Both the position numbers and the translations under genes were made by a program. 64,000 bases of DNA from Arthrobacter_B sp038069765 (GTDB lineage Bacteria; Actinomycetota; Actinomycetes; Actinomycetales; Micrococcaceae). The notes under the pieces are model-generated. The model did not search any database and was not told the DNA's origin. It saw only the letters and a list, made by a program, of their open reading frames with translations. The DNA is taken from assembly GCF_038069765.1 (NCBI RefSeq), contig NZ_JBBPFS010000003.1:372001-436000 (forward strand). The letters run 5' to 3'. Shown here one piece after another: positions 58,752-64,000 of the stretch. Numbering within the stretch: position 1 is the first letter of the stretch; each line of letters begins with the position of its first letter.

Positions 58752-58806
58752 GCACCAACGAAGAAAGCGGCCCCGCGGACAGCGGGACCGCTTTCTTCGT
58801 TGGTGC
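58752..58806. terminator. Bidirectional terminator between convergent genes
   Basis: A perfect 19-bp stem (GCACCAACGAAGAAAGCGG with its complement) surrounds a GC-rich loop. The A- and T-rich runs inside the stem serve both strands. Upstream (58679-58725) GCGGGTCTAACTGC is repeated about three times. Confidence 0.9.
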
Positions 58807-58837
58807 GGTGTGCGATTTCGGCCAGCGGCAGGACTGA

Positions 58838-59434
58838 TCAGGCGTTGCGGACGTTGTCCTGGGCATCGGTGGCTTTGCTCTTCACATCGCCGGCAGCGCC
58901 CTGGCCCTCCTGCTTGACGTTCTGGGCAGCCTCAGTGGCGGTCGCCTTGACGTTCTCCATGGCTTCCTGCGCGGGTTCCTTGAGGCCCTGCGCCATTTCC
59001 TTGGCTGTATCAGTGACCTGCGTCGTCAGGGGCTCCGCTGCTGTCTTGATGTTGTCTGCGGCAACGCGCTCCTTCTCACTGGCGGGAATCAGAGAAGCCG
59101 CCAGAAGCCCGGCGCCAAAGGCGATCAGGCCGGCAGCAATGGGGTTTCCCTGGGCCCTCGCGGTGAGCTTCTGAGGCGCCTCGCCCACTGCCGATCCGGC
59201 GCGCGAGACGCCGTCGGTTGCTGAACCGGTGCCGGACTGAACCTTGTCCGTCATAGAATCTGCAGCTCCCATCACTTTGTCCTTGACGCCGGAAACAGCG
59301 TCCTTCATCTTGTCGGTCTGCCGCTGAACAATGTGGGACGGGGTGACCTTGTCAGCTACGGCGTCCACGTTGGTTCCAAGCCGGCGGCGGGTCTCTTCAA
59401 TGTCTGCTCGTATTGCGTCGGGGTTTTCGCTCAT
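58838..59434 (-). CDS. DUF3618 stress-type protein
   Basis: This 198-residue protein begins with the DUF3618 signature IRADIEETRRRLGTNVDAVADKVTPSHI (about residues 8-35). Charged coiled-coil segments follow, then one hydrophobic helix (about 98-117, IAAGLIAFGAGLLAASLIP) and a long Ala/Lys/Glu-rich amphipathic tail like LEA or YtxH proteins. It is the third gene of a three-gene unit, with its start overlapping the stop of the holin-superfamily gene. Its role is unknown; this gene set is associated with envelope stress in actinobacteria. Confidence 0.85.
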   Translation of the reverse strand: MSENPDAIRADIEETRRRLGTNVDAVADKVTPSHIVQRQTDKMKDAVSGVKDKVMGAADSMTDKVQSGTGSATDGVSRAGSAVGEAPQKLTARAQGNPIAAGLIAFGAGLLAASLIPASEKERVAADNIKTAAEPLTTQVTDTAKEMAQGLKEPAQEAMENVKATATEAAQNVKQEGQGAAGDVKSKATDAQDNVRNA

Positions 59435-59850
59435 CGTGGGTCCTCATTCGGTTTAAGGGTTCCGGGAATTTCCTGAAGGGTCTCCGACGTCTGGGGCATG
59501 CCCTTGATCTTCCGCATCTCAGTACGTCCGCGCATCGCGAGGACCGCGGCGATAATTCCCCAGATCAAGGCCACCACGAGTCCTGACCAGCCGAGACCGA
59601 TCAGGTGCCCGAGAGCCTGCCAGAGCGCAATGGAGAGAAACAGGAGGACAAAGTAGCCGGCCACTGCGGCACCGGCGAACATGCCTGCGCCTTTACTCGC
59701 GCGGGTGGCGGACTGCTTCAGCTCGACCTTCGCCAGTTCCACTTCCTGACGCATCAGAGTGGACATATCCTGCGTCACTTGACCGAGCAGATCTCCCAGA
59801 GACGTACTCTCGGCCTTTGTGGGGGGCGGTTCAGGGATTTCTGTGCTCAT
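59431..59850 (-). CDS. Phage-holin-superfamily membrane protein (PF07332-like)
   Basis: This 139-residue protein has a conserved amphipathic N-terminus (TSLGDLLGQVTQDMSTLMRQEVELAKVELKQSA, about 15-48) and two membrane helices (about 55-77, 84-104). The pattern matches the Phage_holin_3_6 family, which in actinobacterial chromosomes is a host protein and not a lysis protein. It overlaps both neighbours by 4 bases or less. It is probably a membrane-associated stress protein acting with the flanking products. Confidence 0.85.
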   Translation of the reverse strand: MSTEIPEPPPTKAESTSLGDLLGQVTQDMSTLMRQEVELAKVELKQSATRASKGAGMFAGAAVAGYFVLLFLSIALWQALGHLIGLGWSGLVVALIWGIIAAVLAMRGRTEMRKIKGMPQTSETLQEIPGTLKPNEDPR

Positions 59851-60659
59851 CAGTGCCGACCACCGCTAAACGGATCACTGGCACGGGTCCCCGATGCCGG
59901 CAGCTGGTCATCCGATACCGGCGGCTGTCCTGCGGGATGCGTGGGTTCCGTGGCGAACGGGTCGGCTGCCACTCCCCCCGCGTTGACAGTTCCCGTTCCG
60001 GCGTAGGTGGGCTGGGTAGGAGGCTCGGGAGGATAAATCGTCTCGGGCGTTGTTACCGTTCCCGTTCCCGTTCCCGTTCCCGTTCCCATTCCCGCTCCGC
60101 GGCCGGCAGTGGAGGGGCTCTCGGGAACCCCTGCGCTCAGCCCCTTGTTCAGCCTGCCGGCCAGGAACCCGGCACCGGCAGCGATGGCAAGGAACGCGAC
60201 CGGCCGCTGCCGGGCGAAGGACTTCACTTCGTCGACCAGGGAGCCGGGGTTGCGGTTGTCGAGCCAGGAGGCAACGGAGGATGAACGTTCGGCTGCCTGC
60301 CGGACCAAGTCCGAAGCAACGCCGGGCTGATCGGAATTATCCGCCATGGACTGCAGCTCGCCTGCCACGGAGCGGAGACCTTCAGCGACCTTCTGCTGCT
60401 GGACACCGGCCTGGTTGGTCAGATCACTCCGGGCCTGGTCAAACAGGTCCCGGGCGTTGGCGGTCACTTCAGAGGCAACTCCGGCGGCCTCGGACTTGGC
60501 TGTTTCCGCTACGTGCTGCGCGCTTCCTGCGGCGTCCTGTGCGAGACCAGCAGCCTGTTCCTTAGCTGCGCCCGCTTTGGCGGACGTGGCATCGGATGAA
60601 TTGTCCTGGGCCGTGGTTGCGGCATGACTTCCGTCTCTGGGCCACTCGTTTTCCGTCAT
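59850..60659 (-). CDS. Ala-rich amphipathic protein with membrane segment
   Basis: This 269-residue protein has an Ala/Lys/Glu-rich N-terminal half of heptad-like helix (about residues 20-110), a segment RPVAFLAIAAGAGFLAGRL (about 150-168) with the YqjD/ElaB-type GxxxG-like membrane anchor, then a low-complexity Gly/Thr/Pro tail with a G-T repeat coded by 6-bp units at 60052-60090. The ATG at 60659 follows GAGAG. It is first in the unit with the holin-superfamily and DUF3618 genes. No enzymatic domain is visible. Confidence 0.75.
   Translation of the reverse strand: MTENEWPRDGSHAATTAQDNSSDATSAKAGAAKEQAAGLAQDAAGSAQHVAETAKSEAAGVASEVTANARDLFDQARSDLTNQAGVQQQKVAEGLRSVAGELQSMADNSDQPGVASDLVRQAAERSSSVASWLDNRNPGSLVDEVKSFARQRPVAFLAIAAGAGFLAGRLNKGLSAGVPESPSTAGRGAGMGTGTGTGTGTVTTPETIYPPEPPTQPTYAGTGTVNAGGVAADPFATEPTHPAGQPPVSDDQLPASGTRASDPFSGGRH
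60052..60090 (-). repeat. 6-bp microsatellite coding Gly-Thr repeats
   Basis: About six GGAACG units (read as CGTTCC on the plus strand) encode alternating Gly-Thr in the tail of the Ala-rich protein. Slippage by whole units keeps the frame. Confidence 0.8.
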
Positions 60660-60964
60660 CGTCACTCTCTTTCATGAATCGTTGCGGATGAAGAATCAGA
60701 ATCCTTGCCGATGAAGATCAGCTACACCGAACACACTCGATAATAAGCACACTTAGTACCCATTAGTAAAGCCGAAGTAAGCACACTTAGGGTTTTTTGT
60801 TAACCCTTGGCCACACCCTGTGTGGTAGCCCTGCCGGACGGGCCCGGCACCCTTGTGGAGCTCCGGGAGCACGTGGTTTGCTGGCGGCCTGACCGGCGCT
60901 CCGGGCGTCGGTTTACTCAGTCCCATCCAATGCTCAATCCGATCCGAAGCAAGAGGAGATTCCA
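60660..60964. other. Divergent promoter region with repeated palindromes
   Basis: The region upstream of the three-gene stress unit contains two copies of TAAGCACACTTAG (60744-60756 and 60778-60790), each with TAAG-CACA-CTTA dyad symmetry, 34 bases apart in an AT-rich stretch. The right half (60800-60960) leads to the plus-strand membrane gene and shows no feature beyond its AGAGGAG ribosome site. Confidence 0.6.
60744..60790 (-). promoter_or_regulatory. Pair of TAAG-N4-CTTA operator-like sites
   Basis: Two identical 13-bp copies (60744-60756, 60778-60790) start 34 bases apart, close to three and a quarter helical turns. Each is a short dyad. The third TAAAG between them is partial. They lie 85-130 bases upstream of the first gene of the stress unit. 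Confidence 0.55.
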
Positions 60965-61504
60965 GTGGCAGGAAATTTGTTTGCCCGGTCCGTGCATGAC
61001 CTCACCGCGGCCGCGTGGTTCGGAGGTTCGCTCATGGGAGCCATTGGGCTCAACGGCGCGGCCGCCGAGGCCAAGGACCCGGCAGAGCGCACCCGGCTCT
61101 CCAGTCTGGGGTGGAAGAAATGGGCCCCTGTTCAGTCAGCCGCGATCATCTCGCATTTCGTGGCCGGGCTGGCGCTCGTCGGGGACAATAAGGGCCGCGT
61201 CGCAAAGCAGGAGGGAGTCGGGTCGGCAACCATCTATAAGACCGGCGTTACCGTGGTTGGTGCACTGGTGACCCTCTACGCCGGCATCGTCGGGCGGAAA
61301 GTGGAAAAGTACTCCGAAGAGGGTGCGGTGGGCGCAACCGAACCGCACCCCGCCGCCTCCAAGGAACTGCAGTCCGCCCAGCGCCAGCTGAAGCTGCTGC
61401 AGTGGTCCATCCCGCTTTTCTCCGGCGCAGTGATCGTCATGGGCGCCCAGCACGGTGAAATGCAGCGGGCCAGCAACGTCCTCCAGGGCCTCTTGCGGTC
61501 CTAG
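60965..61504 (+). CDS. Hypothetical membrane protein
   Basis: This 179-residue protein has three to four hydrophobic segments (about 10-30, 55-72, 90-110, 148-165). The start MAGNLFARSVHDLTAAAWFGGSLMGAIGLNGAA includes a conserved-looking H-D-L-T-A-A-A-W-F-G-G motif that I know only from uncharacterised actinobacterial proteins. The GTG start has an AGAGGAG site 8 bases upstream. It lies divergent to the stress unit and may be controlled from the same region. Function unknown. Confidence 0.8.
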   Translation: MAGNLFARSVHDLTAAAWFGGSLMGAIGLNGAAAEAKDPAERTRLSSLGWKKWAPVQSAAIISHFVAGLALVGDNKGRVAKQEGVGSATIYKTGVTVVGALVTLYAGIVGRKVEKYSEEGAVGATEPHPAASKELQSAQRQLKLLQWSIPLFSGAVIVMGAQHGEMQRASNVLQGLLRS

Positions 61505-61649
61505 AACCGGCGGATCCCGGCCGGGAGATTCCGCCCGGCCGGGACAGCCCGACAGGCCGGACGTCATTTTCCTTTCCGGGCCCGACTTTTTCGGGTTTCC
61601 CCGCTCTGCACGCTATACATCCTTCGGCCCCCATGGTTATGTTCGAACA

Positions 61650-63119
61650 ATGGGCGCCGAAGTGAACAGCAAAACCTACAGCCGCGAGCAGCGCACGCGT
61701 TACCGCCAGCGACTGCTCGAGAACCTCGACCGCTTTGCCGGATATCTGTCCACCGCGCAGTTCGCCGACACCTCCAGCATCGGGCTTGAGTTGGAGCTGA
61801 ACCTCACCAATCAGGATTTTGCTCCTGCGCTCCGGAATACTGCAGTTCTGGAGGAGATCGCGGACCCGGCCTTCCAGACCGAAATTGGTGCCTTCAACAT
61901 CGAGATGAACCACCCGGCGCTGTCCATCAAGGGGTCCGGCCTGAGGGGCCTTGAAGATTCCCTCCGGTTTCAACTGAACCGGGCAGATACGCGGGCCGCT
62001 GAGGTGAAGACGGAGATTCTGATGGTCGGGATCCTGCCGACCCTCCAGCCTGCGGTGCTCGAGGACAAGGAATGGCTGAGCGCGGGCAAGCGCTATGCGG
62101 CCTTGAACACGTCGGTTCTCCAGGCCCGCGGTGAAGATGTGCACGTGGACCTGCGGGGTACGGAGCCGTTGTCCTTTTACGCAAAGAACATTGCCCCTGA
62201 GGCTGCCTGCACCTCCGTGCAGCTTCATTTGGAGGTCAGCCCGGAAGATTTCGCCCCGGCCTGGAACGCCGCCCAGATCATTGCCGCTCCCCAGGTGGCC
62301 CTTGCCGCTAACTCCCCCGTCTTCCTGGAACATATTCTGTGGCACGAAACCCGCATCGAGCTTTTTAAGCAGGCCATCGATACCCGCCCTCCCGAGATGA
62401 GGAACCAGGGGGTGCGGCCCCGCGTGTGGTTTGGCGAACGGTGGATCACCTCGATTTTTGACCTGTTTGAGGAAAACGTCCGCTACTTCCCGGCGCTCCT
62501 GCCGGAACTGTCACGCAGCAGCGGAGGCTCAACGGCCGCCGGGGCCCCCCTGCTCCCGGAACTGAGGCTGCACAACGGAACGGTCTACCGGTGGAACCGC
62601 CCCATATATGACCCCGGCGAGCACACCCCCAATCTGCGCCTGGAAAACCGGATCCTTCCGGCCGGCCCCACCGTTCTTGATGTCGTTTCCAATGCCGCCT
62701 TCTTTTACGGCCTGGTCCAGCACCTCCGCACCGCGGACCGGCCGCTGTGGAGCCGGCTGGCCTTCAAGAGTGCGGCTGACAACTTCCTGGCCTGCGCACG
62801 GTCGGGGCTGGAGGCAACCGTCTATTGGCCGGGCATTGGCGAAACCCCTGTCGCCGAACTGATCATCCGGCACCTGATTCCGAAGGCGGCTTCCGGGCTC
62901 CGGGAGCTGGGCGTCGACGACAACCTGATCGGCCGGTATCTCGATGTCATCAGGGAACGGGCACGCACCGAACAAAACGGAGCATCCTGGCAAATTGCCT
63001 ACCTGCGCAGGCTTGAGCGCCAAGGCCTGGACCGCAGGCCCGCACTGGCGGAAATGACCCGCCGGTACTGGGAAAACATGCACACCAACGCCCCCGTCCA
63101 TGAGTGGCCGGTGGACTGA
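61650..63119 (+). CDS. Glutamate-cysteine ligase family protein (GCS2-type)
   Basis: This 489-residue enzyme is of the carboxylate-amine ligase GCS2 family (YbdK/EgtA-like). Motifs are SSIGLELELNLTN (metal/substrate Glu residues, about 42-54), EIGAFNIEMNHPAL (about 81-94), EILMVGILPTL, SVQLHLEVSPEDF (about 190) and a C-terminal LENRILPAGPTVLDV with conserved Arg. It should form a gamma-glutamyl amide; the product is not determined. There is no ribosome site: a TATGTT -10-like hexamer at 61638-61643 ends 7 bases before the ATG, predicting a leaderless mRNA. The upstream open frame to 61455 is not family-like. Confidence 0.88.
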   Translation: MGAEVNSKTYSREQRTRYRQRLLENLDRFAGYLSTAQFADTSSIGLELELNLTNQDFAPALRNTAVLEEIADPAFQTEIGAFNIEMNHPALSIKGSGLRGLEDSLRFQLNRADTRAAEVKTEILMVGILPTLQPAVLEDKEWLSAGKRYAALNTSVLQARGEDVHVDLRGTEPLSFYAKNIAPEAACTSVQLHLEVSPEDFAPAWNAAQIIAAPQVALAANSPVFLEHILWHETRIELFKQAIDTRPPEMRNQGVRPRVWFGERWITSIFDLFEENVRYFPALLPELSRSSGGSTAAGAPLLPELRLHNGTVYRWNRPIYDPGEHTPNLRLENRILPAGPTVLDVVSNAAFFYGLVQHLRTADRPLWSRLAFKSAADNFLACARSGLEATVYWPGIGETPVAELIIRHLIPKAASGLRELGVDDNLIGRYLDVIRERARTEQNGASWQIAYLRRLERQGLDRRPALAEMTRRYWENMHTNAPVHEWPVD

Positions 63120-63172
63120 GCCGGACCTGCCGGGAAAGTTTTGCTGCCCGCGGCACGAAAACCGTTCCGGTT

Positions 63173-63199
63173 CTGGCACTCCCCCATGGAGAGTGCTAA
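63173..63199 (+). promoter_or_regulatory. CIRCE-like element (HrcA)
   Basis: CTGGCACTC-N9-GAGTGCTAA matches TTAGCACTC-N9-GAGTGCTAA with two mismatches, both in the left arm. It sits 105-131 bases before the hsp20 start. Confidence 0.75.
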
Positions 63200-63211
63200 T
63201 CTAATTTCATT

Positions 63212-63232
63212 CTTGAGCCGATGAGACTCAAG
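63212..63232 (+). promoter_or_regulatory. HAIR-like element (HspR)
   Basis: CTTGAGC-N7-ACTCAAG matches the HspR repeat CTTGAGT-N7-ACTCAAG with one mismatch. It lies 12 bases downstream of the CIRCE-like element. Confidence 0.8.
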
Positions 63233-63303
63233 TTATCGACCCTTCTGAAGTTCCGAATATCGATTCGCCTGCCGTGCAGGTGGGCGTAAGGAGTTGATGA
63301 CAG

Positions 63304-63867
63304 ATGGCCATGAAGTTTGATCCATTCCGCGAACTCGACCGTATGGCAGGAGCCCTGCTGGATCCGCGGCAGCGGCTGCGGTTGATGCCCATTGACCTCT
63401 ACCGAGAGGGCGACCACTACATCCTGAATGCCGATCTGCCCGGCATTGACCCGGGTTCCGTCGATGTGGATGTGGACGGCCAGCTGCTGACCATCCGGGC
63501 AGAACGCACCATCCAGGCCTCCGACGGCGTTACCTGGCTAACCCGGGAACGCGAATCCGGTTCGTTCCTGCGCCAGCTGAACCTCGGCCAGGGGATTGAT
63601 ATTGAGGGTATTTCCGCCAAGTACGAGAACGGCGTCCTCAGCGTTCTGATTCCGGTCAGCGAAAGGGCGAAGCCCCGCAAGATCGAGGTGTCTTCCTCCT
63701 ACAAGGATTCGAACACCATCAGCGGCCAGTCCAGCTCGGAATCGGTAAGCTCGTCGGCTTCGAGCAGCTCCGGCTCCATGGAGTCCGGTTCCGGTTCCGG
63801 TTCTTCAGGGTCGGGCTCCGGCTCTTCCGGCTCGGGCTCTTCGGGCGACCAGGGCTCCGGCATCTAG
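63304..63867 (+). CDS. Small heat shock protein (Hsp20/alpha-crystallin family)
   Basis: This 187-residue chaperone has an N-terminal FDPFRELDRM, the alpha-crystallin domain at about residues 28-120 (PIDLYREGDHYILNADLPGI, the GVLSVLIPVSE-type beta strands with A-x-x-x-N-G-V-L, IPV tail motif) and a long Ser/Gly-rich tail (about 132-187) beyond the usual end. The start follows AAGGAGTTGATGACAG. The CIRCE-like and HAIR-like sites upstream predict heat-inducible, doubly repressed expression. Confidence 0.92.
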   Translation: MAMKFDPFRELDRMAGALLDPRQRLRLMPIDLYREGDHYILNADLPGIDPGSVDVDVDGQLLTIRAERTIQASDGVTWLTRERESGSFLRQLNLGQGIDIEGISAKYENGVLSVLIPVSERAKPRKIEVSSSYKDSNTISGQSSSESVSSSASSSSGSMESGSGSGSSGSGSGSSGSGSSGDQGSGI

Positions 63868-63920
63868 GGACCCCGGCGACTCCCGGAGCTAGCGAACGGA
63901 GCTAGCGACCGCCGGCACCA

Positions 63921-63970
63921 ACGACGACGGCGGCGCCCCACCCGTGAAGGTGAGGCGCCGCCGTCGTCGT
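63921..63970. terminator. Bidirectional terminator after hsp20
   Basis: A perfect 17-bp stem (ACGACGACGGCGGCGCC with its complement) has a 16-base loop. It lies between hsp20 and a possible minus-strand gene end. Confidence 0.8.
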
Positions 63971-63988
63971 GCGTTGAAGCGTCCGGAC

Positions 63989-64000
63989 TTAGCCCAGGCG
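63989..64000 (-). CDS. Possible 3' end of a minus-strand gene
   Basis: TTA at 63989-63991 would be a TAA stop on the minus strand, preceded by codons for R-L-G, and it lies just past a bidirectional terminator. Only 12 bases are visible, so the identity is unknown. Confidence 0.3.
   Translation of the reverse strand, partial: RLG

Noticed and set aside
59431..59850. A second phage lysis module based on the holin-family match
   Set aside because: There is no endolysin or other phage gene around it; this holin superfamily is common in actinobacterial chromosomes beside DUF3618 genes.
1..64000. CRISPR arrays and insertion sequences
   Set aside because: No regularly spaced 25-40 bp direct repeats with unique spacers and no transposase frames with flanking inverted repeats were found.

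Overview
The window is high-GC actinobacterial DNA. Gene content and order (mazG-eno-ftsB-DUF501/ppx block, sdhCDAB with a separate sdhD, NDH-2, cdd-deoA with a BMP-type nucleoside transporter, ZTP-riboswitch-glyA-folD) suggest a Micrococcaceae member such as Arthrobacter; this is inferred from gene families, not from a database match.

Positions 1 to about 14,430 are the right-hand part of a siphovirus-type prophage. It runs from a tape measure protein (cut by the window edge) through two minor tail proteins, a small membrane gene broken by an in-frame TAA, a collagen-like membrane protein, an amidase endolysin, a small internally duplicated protein, a holin, an SGNH-esterase tail spike and a last virion-type protein. 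After a strong terminator come genes mostly on the minus strand: a zinc-ribbon mini-protein, two acyltransferases that look like a surface-modification (lysogenic conversion) cassette, and an AT-richer trypsin-like protease. The prophage abuts the 3' end of a tRNA gene with anticodon UAA, the probable attachment site. No integrase is visible, so the other end must lie to the left of the window.

From about 14,500 on the DNA is host chromosome. 14.6-23.5 kb holds ndh, a mycosin-like subtilase, a fused DUF501-Ppx protein, an FtsB/DivIC protein, enolase, MazG and adenosine deaminase, all on the minus strand. 23.6-28.0 kb is a probable acquired detoxification or drug-response module (flavin monooxygenase, MerR regulator, 14-TM MFS pump, frameshifted F420/NADP-type reductase), with matching MerR-type operators at its promoters. 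28.0-36.1 kb is DedA plus a nucleoside uptake and salvage operon (BMP lipoprotein, ATPase, two permeases, cytidine deaminase, thymidine phosphorylase). 36.4-39.0 kb holds an M20 amidohydrolase and a mannose-1-phosphate guanylyltransferase separated by a 16-bp tandem repeat.

39.1-42.6 kb is the succinate dehydrogenase operon, with a good promoter and a CRP/GlxR-like site at a class I position. 42.7-51.3 kb mixes housekeeping and accessory genes: hydrolase, 2H phosphoesterase, trpS, exonuclease III, VOC protein, SDR, macro domain and an ABC-2 exporter trio. 51.3-57.1 kb is rich in one-carbon metabolism: folD and glyA under a ZTP riboswitch, then purU, with an FMO-like flavoprotein, a GNAT and a gamma carbonic anhydrase. 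57.2-57.5 kb holds a collapsed relic of a sugar ABC transporter beside an intact Gfo/Idh/MocA oxidoreductase. 58.8-63.9 kb looks stress-related: a DUF3618/holin-superfamily/Ala-rich three-gene operon with paired TAAG-N4-CTTA motifs upstream, a membrane protein, a GCS2-family ligase and an Hsp20 with CIRCE-like and HAIR-like operators side by side.
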